Source: CSP1-4 sp036559965 (GTDB lineage: Bacteria; Chloroflexota; Limnocylindria; Limnocylindrales; CSP1-4). From it: a stretch of DNA of 6,868 bases. Each line of letters begins with the position of its first letter. The first letter of the stretch is position 1. The position numbers and the translations under genes were made by a program. Below the pieces are notes generated by a model, which ran no database searches, was not told where the DNA came from, and worked only from the letters and a program-made list of their open reading frames with translations. The stretch spans positions 1 to 6,868 of the forward strand of contig DATBSD010000040.1 in NCBI GenBank assembly GCA_036559965.1. Reading direction: 5' to 3'. Positions 1 through 5,264 of this stretch are shown piece after piece.

Positions 1-483
1 ATCCCGGCCACCGTCTGGCTGGGCTGGGTCGCGGCTGCGTCCTCGGTCGCCGCGGGGGTCCTCCACGTCGCCGTCGTCGAAGACCACGCCGAGGCCTACC
101 TGCCGTTCGGCATCGCGTTCGCGCTGCTGGCCGCCTTCCAGCTCGCTTGGCCGCTGGTCTATCTCCGGCGCCCGAGCCGACCGGCGGCGCTGCTGGCCAT
201 CGTCGTGAACAGCGGCGCGATCGCCGTCTGGGTCTGGTCGCGCACCATCGGCCTGCCGATCGGCCCGGTCGTCGGTGAGGTCGAGGCCGTGGGTGTCGTC
301 GACAGCGTGACCACCGCGCTCGAGCTCGTGCTCGTGCTCGGCCTCCTGCCGACGGTCCGGGGCGGCGACCGGTCGACGCGGAGTCTGCGCCCTGGCAGGG
401 CCGTCGTGGCCGCCTGCGTCGCGACCGGCATGGTCGCCTTCGCCATGCTCGTCGGCCTGTTCAGCCTCAGCGGTCCCGTCTGA
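1..483 (+). CDS. Multi-pass membrane protein of unknown function, C-terminal part (5' end outside window)
   Basis: The frame is open from base 1 to the TGA at 481-483, giving 160 visible residues; the start lies before the window. Five hydrophobic stretches can be seen at about visible residues 5-22, 34-53, 62-81, 100-118 and 133-155, so this is an integral membrane protein. Between the first two helices is a short polar stretch, EDHAEAY (27-33), with His22 just before it. This His/acid cluster could bind a metal or another ligand, but that is only inference. The loop after the third helix has the sequence WSRTIGLPIGP, which resembles unnamed membrane proteins I associate with Chloroflexota and Actinomycetota genomes; I know no function for them. 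It is followed on the same strand by the metal-transport operon, but the 146-base gap contains a plausible new promoter, so co-transcription is not required. Coding is secure; function is unknown. Confidence 0.75.
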   Translation: MPATVWLGWVAAASSVAAGVLHVAVVEDHAEAYLPFGIAFALLAAFQLAWPLVYLRRPSRPAALLAIVVNSGAIAVWVWSRTIGLPIGPVVGEVEAVGVVDSVTTALELVLVLGLLPTVRGGDRSTRSLRPGRAVVAACVATGMVAFAMLVGLFSLSGPV

Positions 484-498
484 TCCGCGCGCCAGACG
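477..498 (+). terminator. Possible weak hairpin at the end of the first gene
   Basis: CGTCTG at 477-482 is the exact reverse complement of CAGACG at 493-498, leaving a 10-base loop. The stem overlaps the stop codon of the first gene. No T tract follows, so this is not a classic intrinsic terminator, and a 6-base match in GC-rich DNA can arise by chance. Confidence 0.25.
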
Positions 499-542
499 CA
501 CGTCGGGCCCGGTGATCCGAACCCGATACTCGCGCGTACACG

Positions 543-564
543 CTACTGCAAGTCGTTGCAACAG
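543..564. promoter_or_regulatory. Candidate operator: TGCAA-N4-TTGCA dyad, similar to Fur/Nur-family metal-regulator boxes
   Basis: TGCAA (547-551) and TTGCA (556-560) form a perfect inverted repeat around 4 bases. The outer pairs 543/564 and 544/563 also match, while 545/562 and 546/561 do not. The Streptomyces nickel regulator Nur, a Fur-family protein, is reported to bind TTGCAA-N5-TTGCAA; here the half sites are CTGCAA and TTGCAA with one base less between them. The dyad covers the proposed -35 element of the nickel/cobalt transporter operon, where a metal-bound repressor would be expected. The repeat is seen directly; its role is inferred. Confidence 0.45.
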
Positions 565-585
565 CAGGACGATGCGACGTATCAT
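556..585 (+). promoter_or_regulatory. Candidate promoter of the cbiM operon
   Basis: TTGCAA at 556-561 (4 of 6 matches to the TTGACA consensus) and TATCAT at 580-585 (5 of 6 matches to TATAAT) are separated by 18 bases. Transcription would start near 592 and give a leader of about 38 bases. Such a leader is too short for a cobalamin riboswitch, so control by a protein repressor is more plausible. Confidence 0.45.
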
Positions 586-629
586 GCCTGCCTGAGGCCC
601 CGGCGGCCGAGGCATCACGGGAGCGGTCG

Positions 630-1361
630 ATGAGCGCGTTCACGAAGGGCTCCATAGGGGTCGGGGACGGGGTCGAGGCGCTCCACGCCCCGGATGGCTT
701 CCTGTCGTTCCCGATGGCGGCCGTGATGTGGCTGATCACGCTGCTCGTGCTGGCCTACGCCGTGCGCCAGACGAATCGCACGCTCGACGACCGCGCCATC
801 CCACTGATGGGCGTCATGGCCGCCTTCATCTTCGCGGCCCAGATGTTCAACTTCCAGGTCATCGGCGGCACCTCTGGCCACCTGCTCGGCGGCGTGCTCG
901 CGGCTGTGCTGCTCGGGCCGTGGGCGGGCACGCTCGTGATGGCCTGCGTCATCGCCGTCCAGGGGCTCGTCTTCCAGGACGGCGGGCTGGTCGTCATGGG
1001 CGCCAACATCTTCAACATGGGCATCATCGGCACGCTCGGTGGCTACGCCTGCTATCGCGCTCTCTGCCGGCTGTTCGGTGGCGAGCAGCGTGCCCGCATC
1101 CCGGCCGCCGGCATCGCCGCCTGGGCAGCCGTCGTCGTGGCATCGCTCGCTGCGGCCGTCGAGCTGGCGCTCTCGGGCACGACCGACCTGTCACTCGCCC
1201 TCCTGGCGATGGGTGGCGTCCACGGCGTCATCGGCATCGGCGAGGCGCTCATCACGATGGCCGCCCTGGGCTTCATCCAGGCCACGCGACCCGACCTGTT
1301 CGCCCTGCGTGACGCACGCACGCGTCTCGGGTCGACGGCGCCGGCCGCCGCGGCTGCGTAG
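630..1361 (+). CDS. cbiM: CbiM/NikM-type substrate-specific membrane component of a nickel/cobalt ECF transporter
   Basis: This 243-residue membrane protein is the metal-recognition subunit (S component) that takes up Co2+ or Ni2+ across the cytoplasmic membrane. Family marks are HAPDGFL at 19-25, the QMFNFQVIGGTSGHLLGG block at 71-88, WAGTLVMACVIAVQGLVFQDGG at about 98-119 (22 residues, positions given for its extent), and GVHGVIGIGEALIT at 196-209. About six or seven hydrophobic helices are visible. In the family the free N-terminus, His2 and His67 bind the metal. Here the matching residues are His19 and His84; their spacing of 65 is exactly preserved, but 17 extra residues precede the position that should be Met1. 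The ATG at 630 has a good ribosome-binding site, GGGAG at 619-623, six bases away. The codon before His19 is CTC, so no start fits the usual Met-His end. It is the first gene of a four-gene operon. Cobalt and nickel cannot be told apart by sequence alone. Confidence 0.95.
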   Translation: MSAFTKGSIGVGDGVEALHAPDGFLSFPMAAVMWLITLLVLAYAVRQTNRTLDDRAIPLMGVMAAFIFAAQMFNFQVIGGTSGHLLGGVLAAVLLGPWAGTLVMACVIAVQGLVFQDGGLVVMGANIFNMGIIGTLGGYACYRALCRLFGGEQRARIPAAGIAAWAAVVVASLAAAVELALSGTTDLSLALLAMGGVHGVIGIGEALITMAALGFIQATRPDLFALRDARTRLGSTAPAAAAA

Positions 1362-1371
1362 GCGACGGGTC

Positions 1372-1668
1372 GTGGAACACCTGCGACGTTCGTGGTGGCT
1401 CGTCGGCCTCGGCGTGGCCGTGCTGGTCGTGGTCGTCCTGGCGCCGCTGGCGTCGGCCGATCCCGACGGGCTGGAAGCCGTCGCCGCGTCGCTCGGCTTC
1501 CTCGAACGAGGCCAGGAACAGCCCTATTCGATCATCCCCGACTACGCGGTGCCCGGCATCGACGACCCATCTGCGTCGACCATCGTGGCCGGCCTGGTCG
1601 GCGTCGGGCTGGTGTTCCTGCTGATGGTCGGCCTGGGCTGGTTGCTGGCTCGACGTCGCCGGGCGTGA
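1372..1668 (+). CDS. PDGLE-domain small membrane subunit (CbiN/NikN-like) of the nickel/cobalt transporter
   Basis: A 98-residue protein with one membrane helix near each end (about 8-28 and 72-92), a short basic N-terminus (HLRR) and an RRRR tail. The external loop between the helices begins ADPDGLEAVAASLGF (29-43), which carries the PDGLE motif at 31-35 that names the family. Such proteins replace CbiN in many nickel/cobalt ECF transporters, sitting against CbiM and being needed for metal entry. The GTG at 1372 is chosen because it is the only start codon just after the cbiM stop (10-base gap) and it gives the expected short N-terminus; an ATG further up in this frame lies inside cbiM and is not credible. 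The ribosome-binding site is weak (AGGCGA from 1360), so translation may be coupled to cbiM. Loop text such as YSIIPDYAVPGI is typical of the family as I recall it. Confidence 0.88.
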   Translation: MEHLRRSWWLVGLGVAVLVVVVLAPLASADPDGLEAVAASLGFLERGQEQPYSIIPDYAVPGIDDPSASTIVAGLVGVGLVFLLMVGLGWLLARRRRA

Positions 1669-1683
1669 GCGAGGGACGAGGCC

Positions 1684-2478
1684 CTGCAACTCGACCGCTA
1701 CGTCGCGCGCCGGAGTCCTCTGCACGGCGCTGACGCCCGCCTGAAATTCCTGCTCACCATCGCGTTCATCGTCGCCATCAGCCTGCTGCCGGTGGGCGCC
1801 TTCGGAGCCATCGCCGTCGCCTGGCTGCTGCTCGTCGGGCTCTCGTGGTGGGCTCGCCTGGGACCACTGCGGACCGCGCGATCGGCCTTCTTCGCGCTGC
1901 CGTTCATGCTCGCCGCGGTGCCCCTCCTCTTCGCGCCGACGACCGAGCCACTGGTCACGCTGACACTCGGGCCGCTGACCCTGACCATCGGCGCCGACGG
2001 GCTGGAGCGCTTCGTGTCGGTCGCGGCCAAGAGCTGGGTGAGCGTCCAGGCGGCGCTCTTGCTCGCCTTCACGACGGCCTTCCACGATCTCATCGACGGG
2101 CTGCGGGAGCTCCGCCTGCCGCGCATCCTCATCGCCATCATCGGCTTCATGTACCGCTACCTCGGCGTCATCGGCGAGGAGGCCGGACGCATGAACCGGG
2201 CCAAGGCCTCGCGGTCGGCGGTCGTGGCCGGGCGCGGTGGCGGATCGCTGCGTTGGCGGGGATCGGTCACGGGCCACATGGTCGGCTCGCTCTTCCTGCG
2301 CTCGTATGAGCGCAGCGAGCGCGTCTATGCGGCGATGCAGGCACGGGGCTTCGACGGCACGTTCCGCTCGTTGCCCGGACCGCCTCTCCCGCGTCGGCAG
2401 CTCGTCGCCTTCGGGTTCGGGCTCGTCGTGCTCGTCGTGCTCGAGGCGAGCGCGCACGCCTGGCGCGCCGGCGCATGA
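1684..2478 (+). CDS. cbiQ: CbiQ/EcfT-type transmembrane coupling protein of the nickel/cobalt transporter, apparent CTG start
   Basis: This membrane protein (T component) links ATP hydrolysis by CbiO to movement of CbiM. From the proposed start it has 264 residues, the normal family size. The N-terminus LQLDRYVARRSPLHGADARL matches the usual family opening (LDRY...SPLH..D.R.K). Helices lie at about 22-52, 66-84, 120-134 and 240-256. The two cytoplasmic coupling helices carry LRELRLPRILIAIIGFMYRY (140-159) and the ARG signature at 220-222 (AAMQARGFDG). No ATG, GTG or TTG exists in frame between the TGA at 1666-1668 and a GTG at 1792, and starting at 1792 would remove the conserved N-terminus and most of helix 1. 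CTG at 1684 has AGGGA at 1672-1676 seven bases ahead, so it is the best start. The frame is the same as that of the preceding PDGLE gene, separated by one TGA. Confidence 0.93.
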   Translation: MQLDRYVARRSPLHGADARLKFLLTIAFIVAISLLPVGAFGAIAVAWLLLVGLSWWARLGPLRTARSAFFALPFMLAAVPLLFAPTTEPLVTLTLGPLTLTIGADGLERFVSVAAKSWVSVQAALLLAFTTAFHDLIDGLRELRLPRILIAIIGFMYRYLGVIGEEAGRMNRAKASRSAVVAGRGGGSLRWRGSVTGHMVGSLFLRSYERSERVYAAMQARGFDGTFRSLPGPPLPRRQLVAFGFGLVVLVVLEASAHAWRAGA

Positions 2479-3245
2479 GCAGCGCCGAGGCGGTCGCCGT
2501 CGCCGACGCGCCTGGCACGGACGCCGACCAGGCGGCCAGCTGGGTCGACGTCGCGCACCTCCACTTCGCGTATCCCGACGGCTTCGAGGCGCTGCGGGGC
2601 ATCGACGTCCGGATCGCCCGCGGGGAGAAGGTCGCGCTGGTCGGTCCCAACGGGGCGGGCAAGAGCACGTTCATGCTTCATCTCAACGGCATCCACCTGG
2701 CCAGCCACGGCATCGTGCGCGTGGCCGGCATGACCGTCGAGCCGGGCAGCCTGGGCCGCGTCCGGGCCGCCGTCGGTCTCGTCTTCCAGGATCCCGACGA
2801 TCAGCTCTTCAGCCCGACCGTCTTCGAGGATGTCGCCTTCGGGCCCATCCACATGGGCGTGCCGGCGAGCGAGATCCATGACCGGGTCGAGCGAGCGGTG
2901 GCGGCCGTGGGTATGGCCGGGTCGGAGCGCCGCATCCCGCAGCGGCTCTCGATCGGTCAGCGCAAACGGATCTCCCTGGCCACGGTGCTCTCGATGGACC
3001 CCAGCGTGCTCGTCTTCGACGAGCCGTCGGCGGGGCTCGATCCCCGAGGGCGTCGCGAGCTCATCGGCCTGCTCGACCAGCTCGAGCAGACGCTCATCGT
3101 GAGCACCCACGACATGCGCCTCGTGGCCGAGGTCTTCCCGCGCACGATCGTCATGGACGGCGGAGCCATCGTCGCTGATGGCGAGACGACGGCCGTCCTG
3201 TCGGACGACGCCCTGCTCACCACGCACGGCCTCGAGCGACCCTGA
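2475..3245 (+). CDS. cbiO: CbiO-type ATPase of the nickel/cobalt ECF transporter
   Basis: A 256-residue ABC ATPase that powers the transporter from the cytoplasmic face. All nucleotide-binding elements are visible: Walker A GPNGAGKST at 57-65, Q-loop FQDPDDQLFSPTVFEDVAFG at 104-123 (Gln105, typical of CbiO/EcfA proteins), signature LSIGQ at 158-162, Walker B VLVFDEP at 178-184 followed by the D-loop SAGLD, and the H-loop histidine His212 in VSTHD. The signature has Ile where LSGGQ is commonest; ABC signatures tolerate this position. About 22 extra residues, rich in Ala and Asp, come before the usual start of the domain (VDVAHLHFAYPDG). The ATG overlaps the cbiQ stop as ATGA, a sign of translational coupling. 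There is a single ATPase gene, so a CbiO homodimer is expected, as in CbiMNQO systems and unlike the EcfA/EcfA' vitamin transporters. Confidence 0.96.
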   Translation: MSSAEAVAVADAPGTDADQAASWVDVAHLHFAYPDGFEALRGIDVRIARGEKVALVGPNGAGKSTFMLHLNGIHLASHGIVRVAGMTVEPGSLGRVRAAVGLVFQDPDDQLFSPTVFEDVAFGPIHMGVPASEIHDRVERAVAAVGMAGSERRIPQRLSIGQRKRISLATVLSMDPSVLVFDEPSAGLDPRGRRELIGLLDQLEQTLIVSTHDMRLVAEVFPRTIVMDGGAIVADGETTAVLSDDALLTTHGLERP

Positions 3246-3266
3246 CCGGTCCCGGCCCTAGACCGG
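3246..3266. terminator. Possible short bidirectional hairpin between convergent genes
   Basis: CCGGTC at 3246-3251 pairs exactly with GACCGG at 3261-3266 around a 9-base loop. It begins right after the cbiO stop and overlaps the stop codon of the opposing MFS gene (3258-3260). There is no T tract on either side. Only 12 bases separate the two coding regions, so any shared terminator must lie here or inside the genes. Confidence 0.3.
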
Positions 3267-4529
3267 CACCACGACCGCTGCGCGAGGGTGGGTCTCGGCC
3301 ATCCGGACAAGGGCGACGAGCCCGGACAGGCCGGTCACGGCGGCGACGGCCCAGATCGCGGCGGGCATGCCGAAGCGATCGGCCAGGATCCCGGTCACGA
3401 TGGCCCCGACGGCGAAGCCGGCGTCGCGCCAGAAGCGGTAGGTGCCGACGGCGGTCGCGCGCCATGTCGGATGGGCCACGTCGCCGACGACGGCCAGGAG
3501 CGTCGGGTAGACCATCGCCGTGCCGATGCCCAGCAGCGCGGCCGCGAACGCCCATGCCGCGAGGCCGTCGACGGCCGCGATGAGGCCGATGGCGACGGCC
3601 TGGACGAGCATGCCCCCGACCACGAACGGCTTGCGCCCATAGCGATCGGACAACCCGCCGCTGACGAGCTGGCCGAGGCCCCAGACGGCCGGGTAGATGG
3701 CGGCCAGGAGGCCGACCTCGGCGACATCGAGGCCGGCCGCTGCGTAGGTGAGGGGCAGGAGGCCCCAGGCGAGCGCGTCATTGAGGTTGTTGACCAGGCC
3801 CGCCTGACAGGCCGCCGAGAGGGACGGTTCGCGGAGGGTCGTGAGCGCGAAGACCTGGCCGGCGGTGGCGTCGGCAGCCAGGGTCCCTTCGGCTCGCGTG
3901 GTCGCCTCGTGGCGAGCGTGTCCCTGTGTCTCACGCACGAACAGCGCAGAGAGGCCGAGGCCGAGACCGGCGTACGCGAGGCCGAGCAGGAAGGGCGCCG
4001 GCCGGAGGCCGAACTGCTCGGCGAGCAGGCCGGTGGCGAAGGCCGTCAGCGCCAGCGCGCCATAGCCGGCCGCCTCGTTGAACCCCATCGCCAGGCCGCG
4101 CCGCCGTGGGCCTACGAGGTCGATCTTCATGATCACCGTCGTCGACCAGGTGAGGCCCTGGCTGACCCCGAGGAGGACGTTCGCGACGATGACCCAGGCC
4201 CAGCTCGGGGCGACGATGAGGAGCACCGGGATGGGCAGCGCGATGAGCCAGCCGGCGACGAGGACCGGCTTCCGGCCATAGCGATCGGCGAGGGTCCCGG
4301 CAACGAGGTTGGTGACGGCCTTGGTCAGCCCGAAGGCCACGATGAAGGTCAGAGCGGTGGTGAACGCCTGGAGGCCGAAGATCTGGTCGGCCATGAGCGG
4401 CACCACCGTGCGCTCCTGACCGACCATGCCGCCGACGAGCGCATTGACCGCGACCAGCAGTCCGAACTGACCGAGGTTCTCGCGCAGGCCAAGCCGGACC
4501 GACGGATCGCCAGCCATCGCGACCGACAC
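3258..4529 (-). CDS. Major facilitator superfamily transporter, substrate unknown
   Basis: A 423-residue polytopic protein with about 12 membrane helices in two halves. Each half has the MFS loop 2-3 signature: ADRYGRKP at 81-88 and SDRYGRKP at 294-301. The central cytoplasmic linker (about 200-225) is polar (ETQGHARHEATTRAEG). Other visible stretches are GQERTVVPLMADQIFG (37-52), near helix 1, and MGFNEAAGYGALALTAFATG (148-167), in the fifth helix region. These resemble uncharacterised MFS_1 proteins; I cannot name the substrate. The start is GTG at 4529, six bases after the stop of the nicotinamidase gene; ATG at 4517 would shorten it by four residues and cannot be excluded, as neither has a strong ribosome-binding site. 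The tight spacing suggests one operon with the nicotinamidase, so a pyridine or other metabolite is possible, but drug or ion export is equally open. Confidence 0.9.
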   Translation of the reverse strand: MSVAMAGDPSVRLGLRENLGQFGLLVAVNALVGGMVGQERTVVPLMADQIFGLQAFTTALTFIVAFGLTKAVTNLVAGTLADRYGRKPVLVAGWLIALPIPVLLIVAPSWAWVIVANVLLGVSQGLTWSTTVIMKIDLVGPRRRGLAMGFNEAAGYGALALTAFATGLLAEQFGLRPAPFLLGLAYAGLGLGLSALFVRETQGHARHEATTRAEGTLAADATAGQVFALTTLREPSLSAACQAGLVNNLNDALAWGLLPLTYAAAGLDVAEVGLLAAIYPAVWGLGQLVSGGLSDRYGRKPFVVGGMLVQAVAIGLIAAVDGLAAWAFAAALLGIGTAMVYPTLLAVVGDVAHPTWRATAVGTYRFWRDAGFAVGAIVTGILADRFGMPAAIWAVAAVTGLSGLVALVRMAETHPRAAVVVPV

Positions 4530-4535
4530 GCCAGG

Positions 4536-5147
4536 CTAGCCGCCCGGTGACGAGGCGTCGACGCCGTTCTCGATGCGAGCACCGCCGGCCGCCATCGCCG
4601 CCAGCGCGCGCTCGCCGTCGCCCGGCCGCAGGTCGACCGCCGCGATCGCCGAGCGCAGGACGGTCGTCTCGAACCCGAGCTCGATCGCATCGAGCACGGT
4701 CGCCAGGACGCAGTAGTCCGTCGCCAGGCCGACGATGGCGACTCGTCCGACGCCGCGTTCGCGGAGCGTCGCCTCAAGGTCGGTCGGTGTGGTCTGACCG
4801 GTCAGGGCATGGCGCATGGTGAAGCCGGAGTAGCCGTCCTCGCCGCTCACGCCCTTGTGCACCACGGGACCCGCGATGACGAGCCCGGGATGGAGCTCGG
4901 CGCCCCAGCTGTCGGCCACGCAATGGACCGGCCAGATGCCGCCGTCCTTGGCGAAGTGCGGCGTCGTCGGTGGATGCCAATCCTTGGTGTAGACGACCGA
5001 CGCGCCGGCCGAAACCGCTGCCGCCACCTGCGTGTTGACAGCTTCGACGACCGCCGCGCCACCGGCCACCGAGAGTGAGCCGGCGGGATCGGCGAAGTCG
5101 TTCTGGACGTCGACCACGATGAGGGCCGCGTCCCGCTCATAGCGCAT
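4536..5147 (-). CDS. pncA: Nicotinamidase (isochorismatase-like hydrolase family)
   Basis: A 203-residue cytoplasmic enzyme predicted to hydrolyse nicotinamide to nicotinate and ammonia, feeding the Preiss-Handler route of NAD salvage. The full active site is visible: catalytic Asp13 (VVDVQNDFADPAGSL), Lys98 (VVHKG) and nucleophile Cys146 (ATDYCV), with the Ala142-Thr143 position of the family's cis-peptide. The metal site Asp56, His58 and His64 (KDWHPPTTPHF) has the same 2- and 6-residue spacing as in Mycobacterium tuberculosis PncA, and His75 (WPVHC) fits the fourth ligand. The ATG at 5147 is chosen because AGGA lies 8 bases before it and MRYERDAALIVVDVQNDF is a typical family opening. An ATG at 5156 and a TTG at 5174 lie upstream in frame but add residues outside the family pattern. 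The gene heads a likely two-gene unit with the MFS transporter. Other isochorismatase-like amidases are possible, but the complete metal site favours nicotinamidase. Confidence 0.92.
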   Translation of the reverse strand: MRYERDAALIVVDVQNDFADPAGSLSVAGGAAVVEAVNTQVAAAVSAGASVVYTKDWHPPTTPHFAKDGGIWPVHCVADSWGAELHPGLVIAGPVVHKGVSGEDGYSGFTMRHALTGQTTPTDLEATLRERGVGRVAIVGLATDYCVLATVLDAIELGFETTVLRSAIAAVDLRPGDGERALAAMAAGGARIENGVDASSPGG

Positions 5148-5178
5148 CGGAGCCATCCTACGCGATGCTCCCAAGAGT

Positions 5179-5204
5179 AACCGGTATGGACACTCAAGCC
5201 GGTT
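5179..5204. promoter_or_regulatory. Inverted repeat AACCGG-N14-CCGGTT in the divergent intergenic region
   Basis: AACCGG at 5179-5184 and CCGGTT at 5199-5204 are exact reverse complements. They bracket the proposed -35 element of the downstream EamA gene and lie upstream of the divergent pncA gene. Half sites whose centres are about 20 bases (two helical turns) apart are typical for a dimeric repressor, but no regulator is encoded here and the match could be chance in GC-rich DNA. Confidence 0.3.
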
Positions 5205-5215
5205 TCCACTACCAT
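5187..5215 (+). promoter_or_regulatory. Candidate promoter of the EamA transporter gene
   Basis: TGGACA at 5187-5192 (5 of 6 matches to TTGACA) is followed after exactly 17 bases by TACCAT at 5210-5215 (4 of 6 matches to TATAAT). Transcription would begin near 5222, downstream of the in-frame ATG at 5214, which supports the later ATG at 5265 as the true start of the gene. Confidence 0.45.
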
Positions 5216-5264
5216 GCGCGGACGGCTCAACGATAGCCCGGTCTCGACCCGTCTGGAGCCCGCG

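Noticed and set aside
300..350. A repeat of CTCGTGCTCGTGCTCG in the first gene
   Set aside because: It encodes Leu-Val-Leu-Val in a membrane helix using the preferred codons CTC and GTG. It is codon bias, not a repeat element.
505..535. A tRNA T-arm-like string on the minus strand (GGGTTCGGATC)
   Set aside because: The flanking bases do not form a T stem or acceptor stem and no cloverleaf can be built.
484..629. A cobalamin riboswitch or nickel/cobalt riboswitch upstream of cbiM
   Set aside because: I saw no B12-box-like sequence, and the predicted leader of about 38 bases is too short for a cobalamin riboswitch. The GC-rich pairings at 585-614 look like chance.
1039..1371. An ATG at 1039 that would extend the PDGLE protein to 209 residues
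   Set aside because: It would overlap cbiM by more than 300 bases in another frame, and the added part is Arg/Ser/Pro-rich shadow text. GTG 1372 gives the normal family length.
1273..2457. A 394-codon open frame on the minus strand opposite the PDGLE and cbiQ genes
   Set aside because: It has shadow composition (Glu, Arg, Asp and Gln rich) and no motif, while the plus strand has conserved transporter subunits.
2325..3227. A 300-codon open frame on the minus strand opposite cbiO
   Set aside because: It is a mirror of the strong cbiO coding frame in GC-rich DNA. Its product is rich in Arg, His, Asp and Gly and shows no domain, and cbiO has every ABC motif intact.
3288..4550. A 420-codon open frame on the plus strand opposite the MFS gene
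   Set aside because: The product is highly polar and low in complexity (many Glu, Gly, Arg and Asp), as expected for the antisense of a membrane protein gene. The MFS frame has both DRYGRKP signatures.
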